A DNA stretch of 64,000 bases from Euborellia annulipes (lineage: Eukaryota > Arthropoda > Insecta > Dermaptera > Anisolabididae), in contig JAKCPI010000884.1 of assembly GCA_023213315.1 (NCBI GenBank), positions 1-64,000 on the forward strand, written 5' to 3'. The notes below the pieces were generated by a model that was not told the DNA's origin, did no database searches, and saw only the letters and a program-made list of their open reading frames with translations. Positions 45,011 to 55,870 of the stretch are shown piece by piece (position 1 is the stretch's first letter; each line of letters begins with the position of its first letter). The position numbers were made by a program, and so were the translations under genes.

Positions 45011-45470
45011 TTTATATAATATATTTTGTTAACATGACAATTTTTCTTATCTTTCCTATGAAGTACAAGAGTAAAGTGTACTTCAAACATTTTAAAGAGC
45101 ATCTAAAAATAATTGATTTTTGAATTTTAATTTAATCAAAATCGTTATAGCGAATTTTGAGAAAATCGAAAAAAAAAAACTGAAAAAGTACATCAGTAAA
45201 GTACTAGTACACTTTGGTCGATTTTGTTCAAAACCTTTGTGTCACGTGCCAGGGGAGTGCCTAACTTAAATATAAAATTTCAACTTCTTAGCTCTTTTCG
45301 TTCTTGAGATATTTTGTTCACAGACAGACAGACAGATCATGTCGCGAAAACCACTTTTTTAGATTCAGGGGACTTCAAAACGTGTATATCCGTCAAAATC
45401 TCGACATCGAATTTTTGAAATGAAACCAATACTTTCACACATACAGTATACAGGTAAGAGAAAGTAAAAA
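45011..45470 (+). mobile_element. Family A copy, 5' truncated
   Basis: Starts in the body (ATTTTGTTAACATGAC) and ends GGTAAGAGAAAGTAAAA. Immediately follows the hairpin element. Confidence 0.8.
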
Positions 45471-46290
45471 CTGTATAACAAAAAGTTACAAGAAAAATTA
45501 AAAGAAAAGATGAATTTGTAAAAATATTCATTACCGGTACTAATTTAATAATGAACAACAGAGTTCCAAAAAAAAAAGTTTGTAGTGACCTAAAATAAAA
45601 AAGATTCTTATCTTTTATTCAAAGCCAATTAAAAGGGGTTGTAATTTAAATAAATCAAAGATGTTTAATTTGTCTATTGTGTTATAGAGTCATAAAATAG
45701 CTCGTCTGCTTTCTCTTATTAAGACGTTTTATTTTTTTAAATCCAATCTTTAGGGGATGTCCTTGTTCGGATTATATTCGATTGCTCCACATCTATTTAT
45801 TTATTCATCTATAGATCGTCATTAAGGTTAGACAAACGGATTGGATCATGTCTAGTGGTTGTCTGGGCGTTTAATGTCACTTTTGGAGGACATCCCGAGA
45901 GTCAAGAATACAATAGAACAAAAGATGGTCTCCACACTTGGAGTCTCTATTTGAATATCTAGTAGAGGATTTTGTTAGTTTATGTGTATGCTTCGAAAAT
46001 TTCCATTTTTATAGATAGTTCTAAATCATCTCCAGCATAAATAAATAAATATAAATTTGTTTCTGATTAAAAAAAAAAATATTTCTTGGAGTATAATTTT
46101 ATATTAGTGAGTTAGATTCTAAGCCTATTAAGATAATTTTAATTAATATAAATACCAAAAAGGAGGTATTATATTTTATGTTGTAAGGTGAAAGGTAAAT
46201 AAATAAATAATTGTTCCTGAATACAGCCTACAGGGGACAGTTTAAATCTTATTCAATGGTGATTATTGTCGTTTATTTCGTTTTTTTTTC
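45471..46290. other. Unique AT-rich DNA
   Basis: Nothing recognised. Confidence 0.3.
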
Positions 46291-46555
46291 TAGAAGAATG
46301 GCAGGAGGTAGCAGCCAGGAAGGAGCGTCTCCAAAACAATAAAACTCCCAGATATTCGCGACGTTTCGGTCTAAATTTATCGCAATTTATTTGTAATGTT
46401 TTAATTGTTAATGATGTTAATTATGAATAAAAATCTATTGTAGCCTGATTGCATGATGATGGTCAAATAAATTTAGACCGAAACGTCGCGAATATCTGGG
46501 AGTTTCATTGTTTTGGAGATGCGCCTTCCTGGCTGCTGCCTCCTGCCATTCTCTA
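46291..46555. mobile_element. Hairpin retroelement with decayed hammerheads
   Basis: TAGAAGAATGGCAGGAGG to its inverse ending CCTGCCATTCTCTA. Arms carry CTGGCTGCTGCCTCCTGCC-type tails and ACCGAAACGTCGCGAATATC. The right arm motif is described separately; the left arm has lost the 5' core by deletion. Confidence 0.75.
46441..46500 (+). ncRNA. Hammerhead motif with altered core
   Basis: ATGATGA (46,453-46,459) stands where CTGATGA is expected. Stem II GGTC/GACC, GAAAC (46,480-46,484) and GTC follow. C3 is essential in hammerheads (pairs with G8), so this copy should be inactive. Confidence 0.55.
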
Positions 46556-46562
46556 AGTTTTT

Positions 46563-47495
46563 TTTTTTTTTAAGTCTTTTCGGTATCTTAGTACATATAG
46601 ATTTCAACGATATTCAAATTATTTAAATACATGGGGTCCACACATTTATTTATACCATTTGGCATCCAAATGATTTAAAAAATATTCAATGGGTTCAATG
46701 GGATCCGGACCCGCTCGGGGCTTTAAGAATATTATTATTAGGGCTCGGATTTCGCCCTATTTGCCTTTTTTTAATTTATGGCTTAAAATTTAGGCCAATA
46801 TGATATGTATACGTTTCATGAAATTCTGAATAAAAGAAGAGGCATTTGTTAGTGCCTATAATGCCTATTTTGGCCGATTCTGGGTTTTGGTGCCTATTTC
46901 ATCTATAATGCCTTTTTTAGTGCCTATTTTAAGTTCAAATACCAAATTTCAATTTTTTACGAGCTATAAATAGCCTAAATTTAAAATTTTTTTGAATTAT
47001 CAAGAAAATATTTCAAACGGGAGGGGGTAATTATCCCCTTTACCCTTCAAGGGGATAATTACCCCCCCTCCCGAGATTAAAAAAAATACTTTTTTTCAAA
47101 AAAAATTTATTTTAATGTAAAATTTTAAAAATTACTACTTAGAAACTTGATTTGTATTTACATTGTGGCAAACAAGTACAGAATACGCCTTTAAATTACC
47201 GAAATTAAGAAAAATAGTGTGCTATGCGACCAGTCACACCAAATTACCAAAAATAAGACATCAATTTTTTAAATTTTTTTATATTATTTCTTAAATAATG
47301 CCTTTTAAGTGCCTTTTTAAGTGCCTATTTTTACAATAAATGCCTTTTTAAGTGCCTATTTTAATAATTTTTAGTGCTTAGTTGCCTGCCTATTTTAAAG
47401 ATTTTTAGTGCCTATAAATCCGAGCCCTAATTATTATTGACATTTGTCAACAGCTCTAACCTCTCAGCCAAGGGGAGAAAAAAAAAACATTTAAA
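46563..47495 (-). mobile_element. SINE S1 split by a hAT
   Basis: Poly-T, AAGTCTTTTCGGTATCTTAG, CATTTGGCATCCAAATG and GGGATCCGGACCCGC, then the hAT, then TTGACATTTGTCAACAGC. Confidence 0.75.
46739..47429. mobile_element. hAT element, 691 bp
   Basis: TAGGGCTCGGATTT and the inverse AAATCCGAGCCCTA; exact 8 bp TSD ATTATTAT. Internal GTGCCTATTTT repeats. Its centre (47,020-47,275) contains GGGTAATTACCCC-like inverted blocks and a rearranged family A hairpin (GCTATGCGACCAGTCACACC). Confidence 0.88.
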
Positions 47496-47858
47496 AACTT
47501 TATTTATCAACAATAAATTACACTATTATGCTATTATGTACAGTTAGTGGCATTACTAAGCGCAAAAGAGCCTTTGGGAATTTTTTTAAGGGTAGGTAAT
47601 TTTGGCTTGTATTTAAGCAATCAAAACACTTAGCTGTTGGAAGTGTTGGCTTAAAAGTAACTATTCCCCTTTCAATTCTTTTAAATTATTTGATAGATGA
47701 TATGGTTGTCTAAGCACAAGGCCAAATTCTCCTCTGTCGTTTACTTGTGCCACTCACTGTATATATACAGTAGTAAAATGTATATATAAAAATTTCGATC
47801 CCATCGCAACACAACTCGACGTTCTTCCTCTCCATGATTACTTTTTTTTTTGCAGAAA
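47496..47858. other. Unique DNA
   Basis: No supported feature. Confidence 0.3.
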
Positions 47859-48037
47859 CTACCCCACAGCACGGAATATTGCAATCTTGCTCAATGTTGA
47901 CAATATTGCGGCAACATTGATGCAATATTGCAGCTCAAACAGCAATATTGCTAGTTTGGAATATTGCCGCTGCAATGTTGCCAAGATTCGCAATGTTTCT
48001 GCAACATTTCTGCAATATTTTGTGCTGTTGGGGTACA
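47859..48037. mobile_element. TA-flanked MITE of GCAATATTG/GCAACATTG motifs
   Basis: CCCCACAGCACGGAATATTG and the inverse of GCAATATTTTGTGCTGTTGGGG are flanked by TA on both sides. The interior is almost entirely alternating GCAATATTGC, CAACATTGC and CAATGTTGC words in both orientations. TA TSD suggests Tc1/mariner or ISL2EU-type; class uncertain. Confidence 0.7.
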
Positions 48038-48611
48038 TTCAAATGCGGCCAGGCCCGGTGTTTGAGAGGAAAATTGAGGAAAATCCTCAGCATTAATTAT
48101 AAAAGTTGTTAAAATAGAAGTAAATTGTGGATAAGTGTTAAAAATAATCCTCCTAGATATGATAATATGTCACTTTCGGATTAAAATGGTTGTCCAGGCT
48201 GTTGAAGAATTTATTCACTTGCTTTTCCAAGGTGTTTCTTCCCCGACTCCAAACTCGAATGATAAAAATGTTTATTCCAAGCGGGGGATTAGCAATATAG
48301 CTTAGAGATTTATAAATCCTATTTTAGATTAGAATATACATTTAAAATTATATTTCGAGTCTTAAATATGAATATCCAAAAATATGAACCATTTTTCATC
48401 TTTCCTATGTGAGATGACAGCAGCCATTTAATTATGGAAGCTGAGAGAGGGAGAGAGAAGAAAATAAAAAAGGTCCTGACCTATTCATGTCATTTGACGA
48501 CAACTGACTGCTGAGAGATAAAAAAAGGTATAAAATTAGATTAAGGATTCATTCTGGATTTTTTTAAAAGTCTATTCTCTTTTTAAAGATTTCTCTTGAA
48601 AATTTTTCGGT
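48038..48611. other. Unique DNA
   Basis: No supported feature. Confidence 0.3.
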
Positions 48612-48995
48612 TATCGTATAAAGTCTTATATGGCCTAAATTGCAGAAAAGACTGTGTGAATGTGAGTGTGAATGGCAGTGGCGTAGCGAGCTTAACTCGC
48701 GCCCGGGGCACAATACCTTTTTAGCCCACCCCCTCATTCGAAAACCATATAATATTATATGTAAAATATACAAAAAATTATTATATTACACTGGCACTAA
48801 ATTTAAAATATATTTTCCAGAAATCAATTATAATAAAAATAAAAATTATCTAGCAATTTTACTTTTTTTGTTTTGTGGACCATTTGGAGCTTCTTTGTGA
48901 GTAGCGTCAGGGGCATGATGACCCCCTTGCCCCCCCCTCCCCCCGCTTTGTTACTAGTGAATGGGAAAAAAGTGTGAGTGTTAAAAAAAAAAATA
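48612..48995 (+). mobile_element. SINE S1 tail split by a hAT
   Basis: AAGTCTTATATGGCC and GAAAAGACTGTGTGAATG, then the hAT, then GGGAAAAAAGTGTGAGTG and poly-A. Confidence 0.75.
48676..48956. mobile_element. hAT MITE, 281 bp
   Basis: Exact 8 bp TSD GTGAATGG on both sides. Left end CAGTGGCGTAGCGAGC; right end GCTTTGTTACTA is a transition-decayed inverse. G/C-run interior. Confidence 0.85.
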
Positions 48996-50449
48996 AAAGA
49001 AATAATTTCAGGAATCCATGGTAATATCTTAACTTGAAACCATACCCTAATTTTGTTTCCTGTAATTTTTATATCTGTAAGCTGTTGAAAACTTTGAAAA
49101 CCGCCCCAGTAATATCTTGTGGCAGTTACAAAGATAGACCCCTATTTCATGTATCGTCATTCATTAAGATATATGACTGATGAAAAATTCAAAAGGAATT
49201 TTTAAGGTGGAATTGTAGACATTTCGTTATTAAATACTAATAATATGAAAGTTAATGTACAATTTCATTCAAAATTACTTATTTAAAAGTGTTAACAAGA
49301 TAATAAACGAATAAAATTGATTCGTGAAGCTACCATTATCGAGAAATTTGTATATTAACACACCTATTTTATATATATCGATAATATATGAGTTATTTTT
49401 TTCTTTCTTTACCATTAAAGTGATTTTCAATGGTTAGTGAATAATTTCCATAAAAATCTATCCTTATTTCTATAAGGAATTTTTTTTCCAAGATCCGCCC
49501 ACGGTTATTATGTTGTCCTATAAAATTTTTCTTTCTAATATGTGCAAAAACATTTATTAGGTATAAATTCGTGCTTTTTGCGGAAACGGAAGATTATTAT
49601 AAAGCACTCATCTCGATCTGTTAGCGGTAAATCGTGACTTATACACTATTCTCGATTGTAAATAAAATAATATTCAATTTACATACTTGTAAATCCACAT
49701 TGAGAAAAATAAAATTAGTAGGATAGTTTAGAGAATTAAATTGCATTGTAATGTCTTGTTCAATGAACGACATGTCATGAATCTTCGTTTAAATGGAACA
49801 TTTATATACGTATACAGATGAAACGAACCTATTCGAATAAATTACAATAATAATATAATGGTTATAAAATATGAGAAGACCAAAGAACACAAATTTACAG
49901 GCTAATTGTCTTCTTTTTTTAATGACGAGGCATTTTAAAATTTCTAATTAAAGAGAAATTAAGAGGTACCTTCATATTTCTATAATTGCTTATTTTTTGA
50001 CCTCAAATTTTTTTGAGTTATTAAATTGCAATTTTCGTTACTCCGCTTAAATATTTTTGCATAAATACTAGGAAGAATTTATATAATTCAAATTGGTGGA
50101 GAGATGTGGATTTTAAAGAACAAAAACATAAATTCTTCGAAATAATTTGTTTACAAATATCAGCATCTCCAGCACAATATATACTCAAAAAGTAATGTAA
50201 ATATTTTTTCGATAATAATAGCAAAAAGTCAACTAGTTTTGTACTTTGCCATCACGAGACGGTCATAAAACGCACAGGAGTTAGGCAACCAAACTGGCAC
50301 ATGCGTACTAATGTCCTGGGATGTATCAGAGTAAACCAGTGACAAAGAAAAATAGCTAGATTTTAAATAAAAAGAAAATAAATAAAACCTAATAATTTTT
50401 TAATATAAAATTCAAATATTCAATTTCCCAAGTATTAATATTATTGATA
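48996..50449. other. Unique AT-rich DNA
   Basis: No repeats or ORFs supported. Confidence 0.3.
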
Positions 50450-50457
50450 CTTTAGAA

Positions 50458-50705
50458 CAGTGTTTTCCAAACCCCCTAGAGGCGCGGATTAGTCTTAGGG
50501 GAGGTGTGAATATTAACCACAGCGAGCAATTTTCAAAATGACTGTTTAAGTTTTATAAATAAACAATATAATAAATTGTATTAATACATTTTTTACAATA
50601 AAGATTTTTGTATTTGTATTATTTTATAAAAAAAGGGAGGGGGAGGCGTTATACGATTAAATATTTTTAAGGGAGGCGTGGTAACATAAAGATTGGAAAC
50701 CACTG
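50458..50705 (-). mobile_element. hAT MITE related to the 40.1 kb element
   Basis: CAGTGTTTTCCAAACCCCC and the inverse of GATTGGAAACCACTG. TSD CTTTAGA(A/T), 7 of 8 matching. GGGAGGCGTTATACGATTAA is shared with 41.7 kb in inverse. 248 bp, so a shorter relative. Confidence 0.85.
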
Positions 50706-50727
50706 CTTTAGATAATTATTGAAATTA

Positions 50728-51253
50728 TATGGACCGTTTATTTTGAAAGTGACGTAAGTCCATTTTCTATTGTTTCGAGAAAATGGTTAGCATATCTGTT
50801 TATTAAAAAATCTATTTACCGACCAATTTTCAATTGTACAAAACATGGGAATTTTTTAAGAAATTTACCACTAGCTAGTTATACGTAAAAATTTTACATA
50901 TAATAAATTTTATAATTTAAGCATAAATTATGTGATATCTCATTTTTTAAGAAAATGGATTTACACTCATGGGCGTAGCCAGACATCTTGTTAGGGGGGG
51001 GCCAACCCCTCGTTAGGGCGAGAGGGGGGGGTTTGCAATTAATATATACATACATTATTAATTATTTATTTAAATAAAAAAAAATTAAATTAATGTAGTG
51101 GATTGGAGCGTTAAAAAAAATTGCCAATGGGAAAAATATATATTTGTTTGTTTTTTTAATTTTTAGGACAAGCCAGGGGGGGGGCAATGGCCCCTCCCTG
51201 CCTCCCCCTGGCTACGCCCATGTTTACACTACTTTCAAAATAAACGGTCCATA
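50728..51253. mobile_element. TA-flanked TIR element, split by a hAT
   Basis: TATGGACCGTTTATTTTGAA and the inverse of TTCAAAATAAACGGTCCATA, TA on both sides. GCATAAATTATGTGATATC in the body is shared with 36.2 kb. Confidence 0.65.
50968..51222. mobile_element. hAT MITE, 255 bp
   Basis: CATGGGCGTAGCCAG with a perfect 15 bp inverse CTGGCTACGCCCATG, and an exact 8 bp TSD TTTACACT at 50,960-50,967 and 51,223-51,230. G/C runs inside. Confidence 0.93.
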
Positions 51254-51255
51254 TA

Positions 51256-51543
51256 TTAGGTTGATTCATAATTATTCGCCATTTATATTGGAGCGCAGTT
51301 TGTTGTCAAAAATTAACCTTTCATTTACTTTTATTTTCAGAAAAATATTCTTCCCTGTTCAATTGATGAAAATGAATGTCAAAAATGATATTCATATTGG
51401 TCATATTATGCTTTACCACTACGACATTTTCATCAATTGAACAAGGAAGAATATTTTTCTGAAAATAAAAGTAAATGAAAGGTTAATTTTTGACAACAAA
51501 ATGCGCTCCAATATAAACGGCGGATAATTATGAATCAACCTAA
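51256..51543. mobile_element. mariner-derived palindromic MITE
   Basis: TTAGGTTGATTCATAATTAT with its inverse ATAATTATGAATCAACCTAA, TA duplicated on both sides. TTAGGTTG ends are typical of mariner elements. Arms of about 120 bp flank a 50 bp centre, so the transposase is lost. Confidence 0.85.
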
Positions 51544-52555
51544 TATTACTTCTTTTAATATAGCGTTAGGTGATCAAAATTAAATAAAAGTAATTTTATT
51601 TATAGAAAATAAATGTTAAGTACATATGACTTGTTTGAATTTTAATTACAATCCCTTTAATAGCTGTATAAAGAGTAATTTAATTTTACTATTATAGTAA
51701 AATATACAGTTTAATCACTAATTAGGCTAATTATAAAATCTAATTGCCGTTTCAAGGTGCAACTCTTGAAAAAGAACAATAGTGTATATTAATAGTGTAT
51801 AGGGCGTCTCACTTTTTTTTTTCTTTTAGAAGCCCCCTGCACTGAACTTAACGGGGGCCGGGCGTTCCACTCTTTCTTTCTTTATCTCTCTCTCACTCTC
51901 TCTGGCGCCCACAGCTTTTTTTTTTAAACATGACTGGCTAAAAGAAACCTTGGTATATGACATATTTCCAAACCCACTGATAATCTTATAAAAATATAAA
52001 TGAATTTTTTACAAGGTTTTGGATTCACTTTGGTATGTGTATAAAGATATTTAGATACGTCTAAAAACAAATCTAATGTTTTTATAAATGTACCAGTATA
52101 ATCATCACATTCTTGTTTAATGTTTGTCCTGTGACGAAAAGATAAAAAAACACATTCTGGGCATTAATTATAAACTTTTTATAGGAGGACTATTTTTGAA
52201 AATAGAAATTTTCCCCACCCGCTTGGTTTAAAGTCGCCTAATTCTATTAACAACCAACAATTCTAATTTTACGGCCACGAGAAGGAAAAACCATTATTTT
52301 TAAAAGTAATTTTATTTTTTAAATAATTTTAACGGAAAACCAACTACTAACCTAGACTAGAATGATCATATTTTTCCTGGACCAAAATGGGAAATTTCTC
52401 CCAACAAAGATTTTTTTACAATATAAGGGAGAAAAGTTACAAAAAATAAAGAATATATTAAAAGAGGTAAAGAAAAAGGAATATCGTACTTGAAAAAAAA
52501 AACATTTTTATTCCGCCCTTATCAAATTAATTGGTTGCGAAAATAGAATGAAGAC
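51544..52555. other. Mostly unique DNA
   Basis: A pyrimidine-rich patch at 51,810-51,910 with CTTTCTTTATCTCTCTCTC. No ORF. Confidence 0.3.
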
Positions 52556-52800
52556 CAGCGGCGTAACTAGTCTTTGATGGCGGGGGGGGGGGGGGGGGGG
52601 CGAAGCTCAACTGGGTGTCGTTTTTCAAGTTATAAATTAATTTTAAAAGAAAATATCAATTTTTGAAAGAATTTATGGAAAGAATATGATAAAATTCCCG
52701 TCCTATGGTTATATCTTACAATTAGATGCTCTAGGGCGCCTATGTCGGTATCGAGGGGCGCCAAAGGCTTGATATGCCTGGGGCGGGGGAGGGGGGCGAG
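52556..52800. mobile_element. hAT-like fragment
   Basis: Starts CAGCGGCGTAACTAG with an 18-G run, and ends in G-rich sequence near 52,800. No matching right end. Confidence 0.45.
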
Positions 52801-53041
52801 CTCTAATGAAGCTACTAATGAAAGCGTAAAATAAGAAGAGACTTCTTCTATCCCTATATAAAGCCCTAGGTGATAAATTATAGTTTGTATCATCCATATT
52901 GGAAAATATTGTTGGAATATTATGGTATATGGTAGTATGGTTGGTATATATATATTTTTTGAAGGAGGTATATAGCTGAGTGTTGATAATCAAATAGGAA
53001 GAATGAATGAGCAAGCAGCTAGTTATATTTCAATTTATTAA

Positions 53042-53094
53042 TAAACCAGGGCCGACGTTTTGGTCACAGATGGGACCATCCTCAGGGCCAGGTT
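53042..53094 (-). ncRNA. Hammerhead motif with G12 lost
   Basis: On minus: stem I AACCTGGCC, core CTGAGGA (53,085-53,079), stem II GGTC/GACC, then AAAAC instead of GAAAC (53,061-53,057) and GTC. G12 is catalytic, so this arm should be dead. The change is a CpG-to-TpG on plus. Confidence 0.65.
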
Positions 53095-53290
53095 AATGTC
53101 TGATATAATCCTCGCCAAGTTATATTGGGCATACACAATTATATGTAGCTTAATCATGATAATGACTCAAATTTTATTATGATAATAATAAAATATAATA
53201 TATAATAATAATATTTGAGTCATTATCATGATTAAGCTACGTATAATTGTGTATGTCCAATATAACTTGGCGAGGATTATATCAGACATT

Positions 53291-53342
53291 AACCTGGCCC
53301 TGAGGATGGTCTCATATGTGACCGAAACGTCGGCCCTGGTTT
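53291..53342 (+). ncRNA. Type I hammerhead ribozyme, right arm
   Basis: Stem I AACCTGGCC, core CTGAGGA (53,300-53,306), stem II GGTC/GACC with an 8-nt loop, GAAAC (53,324-53,328), GTC (53,329-53,331), stem I partner GGCCCTGGTT. Stem I pairs 4 bp, has a 1x2 internal loop, then 4 bp. Predicted cleavage after 53,331. Confidence 0.8.
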
Positions 53343-53409
53343 ATTAATAAATTGAAATATAACTAGCTGCTTGCTCACTCATTCTTCCTATTAAAAATAT
53401 ATTTATTTG

Positions 53410-54526
53410 TTGATCATTTAAATTGTCGGGCTGATTAGAACAACAGTCATGATGGTAAGTCAAAGTAACCCTGAACCTTGGATAGGTGACCATAATGGAC
53501 AAGGTTATTGAATTATAATTGCAATTTTTCCTTATACAGTATATCAATGTGTCTTTATTAAAACTTGATATACATAGAAGCCTAAAGTAGTAGACTAATA
53601 TTAAATAAAAAAGAGCATTAACAAAGTAATTTCTTTTTGAATAGATAAAATAGGTAATTAAAAAAAAAAAAAATTAATATTAAAAATTGAAAAATTGAAA
53701 TTTTCTCTTGTATCACATAGAAAGTTTATTACTTTAAATAATAAAAAAATTATAAAATATTTTTATTATAAACACAAAATATGAAATTAATTTTTAATAA
53801 AATTATACATATTTATATTAACGGTTATGAGAAGCATGATGTATTTTCTTTATTAGTTTTTTTTTTTTTTTTTTTTTATTTCCTGTTTTAGAGAAATGAA
53901 AAAAGTTTTTTATGAATATGCTTTGTTTGTTTTACAAAGATACATAATATCAAATACGTAGAATATATCTATTCATTTATGAACAAGTGAGGATGTTGTT
54001 TTAAGCAAACAATCTAGGCATTTGCCTAATTAGCCATGATACCCGTTTATGATTAGATTTTATCCGATTGAGAAGGGGGGAGAGGACATAAAGCGAACGT
54101 GCCCCATGGATTCCGGAAGTACCGGAACCATCAAAGTAGAAAATTTAATTCAACTCACGAACATTTTTATATTAAGAAGTAACAGTAAATCACCAACTCA
54201 CCTCAACAGAAGACATTACAGAGATAATAAATAATATAAAATTAATTTAATAAAAATGATCAAGGAAGTAAAATAAATGGTTTGTGGAAATGATTCTATT
54301 TTTTATTCAAAAATTAATGAAACAAAGTTTGTAGATGCCAAGTATGGATGAAGAGAGAAATTCTCCATCGATTAAAAAACCGTTTTCGGCACAAAATTTG
54401 ACTTAGAATGCGATGGTTATACTAAAAAACTTGATACGTTTGAGGCCCCATTGTTAAAAATCGTTTAAAGATTTCAATTGTTGATAACAATTGTATATAC
54501 ATATATATATTATTTAGTTAATATCG
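53410..54526. other. Mostly unique DNA
   Basis: ATGATG|GTAAGTC near 53,452 is a good donor sequence but no exon is supported. 54,060-54,150 is GC-richer without a recognisable ORF. Confidence 0.3.
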
Positions 54527-54890
54527 ATGGCTACCGAGGACGTTCCACATTTTTGTTTCTCGGGACCAACCAAACGAAATGTAGATGTCAAATTTATAAA
54601 ATATACCCGGCAAGGCCATTTTCTATTTATTAAAAATACGCAACGGAGATTGTAAAAAAATAATTATCCCGTTTTCCTTTCATATTTTTTATTTTTGAAA
54701 TAGTATAACAACTATTATGATAAAGAGAGAGTATTATTAATAAATTAAAAATTTTTTTGCAATTCGTTTGAAAGAGGATGATGAATCAGTGATGGGTCAA
54801 GGAGCCAAGAGTTTATTTGCTTACTAATAATCGCCCATGGCTACCGAGGACGTTCCACATTTTTGTTTCTCGGGACCAACCAAACGAAAT
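54527..54890. repeat. 256 bp segment between 54 bp direct repeats
   Basis: The 54-mer starting ATGGCTACCGAGGACG is present, apparently identical, at 54,527-54,580 and 54,837-54,890. The segment between (54,581-54,836) recurs at 58,331-58,583. A diverged relative of the 54-mer start occurs at 28,892 (GGCTACCTGTGGACGTTCC). Confidence 0.9.
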
Positions 54891-55744
54891 TCAGCCGTGC
54901 CTTGTCTTTGCTTGACATAAACAATCTTGGTGACTATTGTTCTTCTTTCTTGCCAGTTAGTCAACTTAATATGCAGATCAATTTTCCTTGTTGGAAGATA
55001 GGCAGTCCAAACAATCAGCTTATTAATCGTTTTTTAAGTTATTTTATTGCTAGGAATATTGGTTAGATATCTAATGTTGACTATCAGAAATCGGCCATAA
55101 GTTGTTAAATCTCTCTAGAAATTAACAACTACGTCTACTAAGGAACAAAAAAAAACCTATTCATTTGGATTATTAGTTTTATAATAATCAAACGCATACT
55201 GTAGGGATATCCTTACGAAATTATATATTTTTTTTTAATTTGGTAGTAGGTACTAAAAATATGAAGAATACATAGAAGAATTCCAAATCTCTGCACCAAA
55301 AAATCTTTCATTTCATCAATAGAATTTTTTTCAAAGATAGATGAAAATATTAAATTGTTAAAAAAAAATATTTGTCGAAATTTCATCTGCTCTGAAAATT
55401 CTTTAATAAAGTTTGTCTACGCTGTGTGAATATAATATCATTTAAAAAACAAACTAATTCCTGAGTTCGAGAGACTACATTGCTAGAAAGATTTCAAGTG
55501 AAATATATTCAAGGATAAAAATTAATATCACTAATGCACGCGCTAAATTTAAATGAGAATGAGTTTTGATGACAAAAATTTTGCCCCATTTTCAGAGAAA
55601 TAACAAGAATTGCACAATAGGATCTATGTGAATGGAAAAATTCAATTTTATTCTCGCAGCTCTAAATTTTTTGCTTTACTACTATCCCATTTATTCCAAT
55701 TTAATTTAATTTCTTTTCAAGATTGTTTTTCTCAAAAGAGATCG
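54891..55744. other. Unique DNA
   Basis: 54,891-55,060 is slightly GC-richer with an acceptor-like TTCTTTCTTGCCAG, but no supported exon. Confidence 0.25.
55690..55695 (-). terminator. Poly(A) signal AATAAA
   Basis: AATAAA on minus, at the right distance after the stop of the candidate exon. The hexamer is common by chance in such AT-rich DNA. Confidence 0.3.
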
Positions 55745-55870
55745 CTAATGAATGACCTTTAAAATAAATGAGTCCAACAACAACAGCAACGAGAGTAAAA
55801 AGCAACAGAGCATGAAGATGAACCTGGAGTAAGGTGTTGCTTGGATGCTGCTTAAGAGGCTCTCAATGGC
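55745..55870 (-). CDS. Candidate terminal exon with hydrophobic segment
   Basis: On minus a strong acceptor (AAAATTGTTTTTTAG) precedes GCC at 55,870. The frame starting there is the only open one: 41 codons to TAG (55,747-55,745), with AIESLLSSIQATPYSRFIFM then LCCFLLSLLLLLDSFILK, a possible membrane segment. AATAAA follows about 50 bases downstream (55,695-55,690 on minus). Upstream exons not identified, family not recognised. The shifted frame also encodes a hydrophobic stretch, so low-complexity chance is possible. Confidence 0.35.
   Translation of the reverse strand, partial: AIESLLSSIQATPYSRFIFMLCCFLLSLLLLLDSFILKVIH

Larger units (their letters stand above)
52962..53396. mobile_element. 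Hairpin retroelement with two hammerhead motifs
   Basis: Palindrome 52,994-53,392 (AATAGGAAGAATGAATGAGC to its inverse) with an AT-rich centre. Flanks share an imperfect 12-13 bp repeat (ATATATTTTTTG / ATATATTTATTTG). Same layout as the 25.9 and 30.2 kb elements. Confidence 0.8.

Noticed and set aside
52630..53014. Overlapping minus ORFs of 87 and 101 codons
   Set aside because: Run through a hAT fragment and the hammerhead hairpin; composition is repeat-derived.
54049..54234. ORF with MIRFYPIEKGGED as an exon
   Set aside because: No acceptor or donor in frame and codon use turns A/T-rich quickly.
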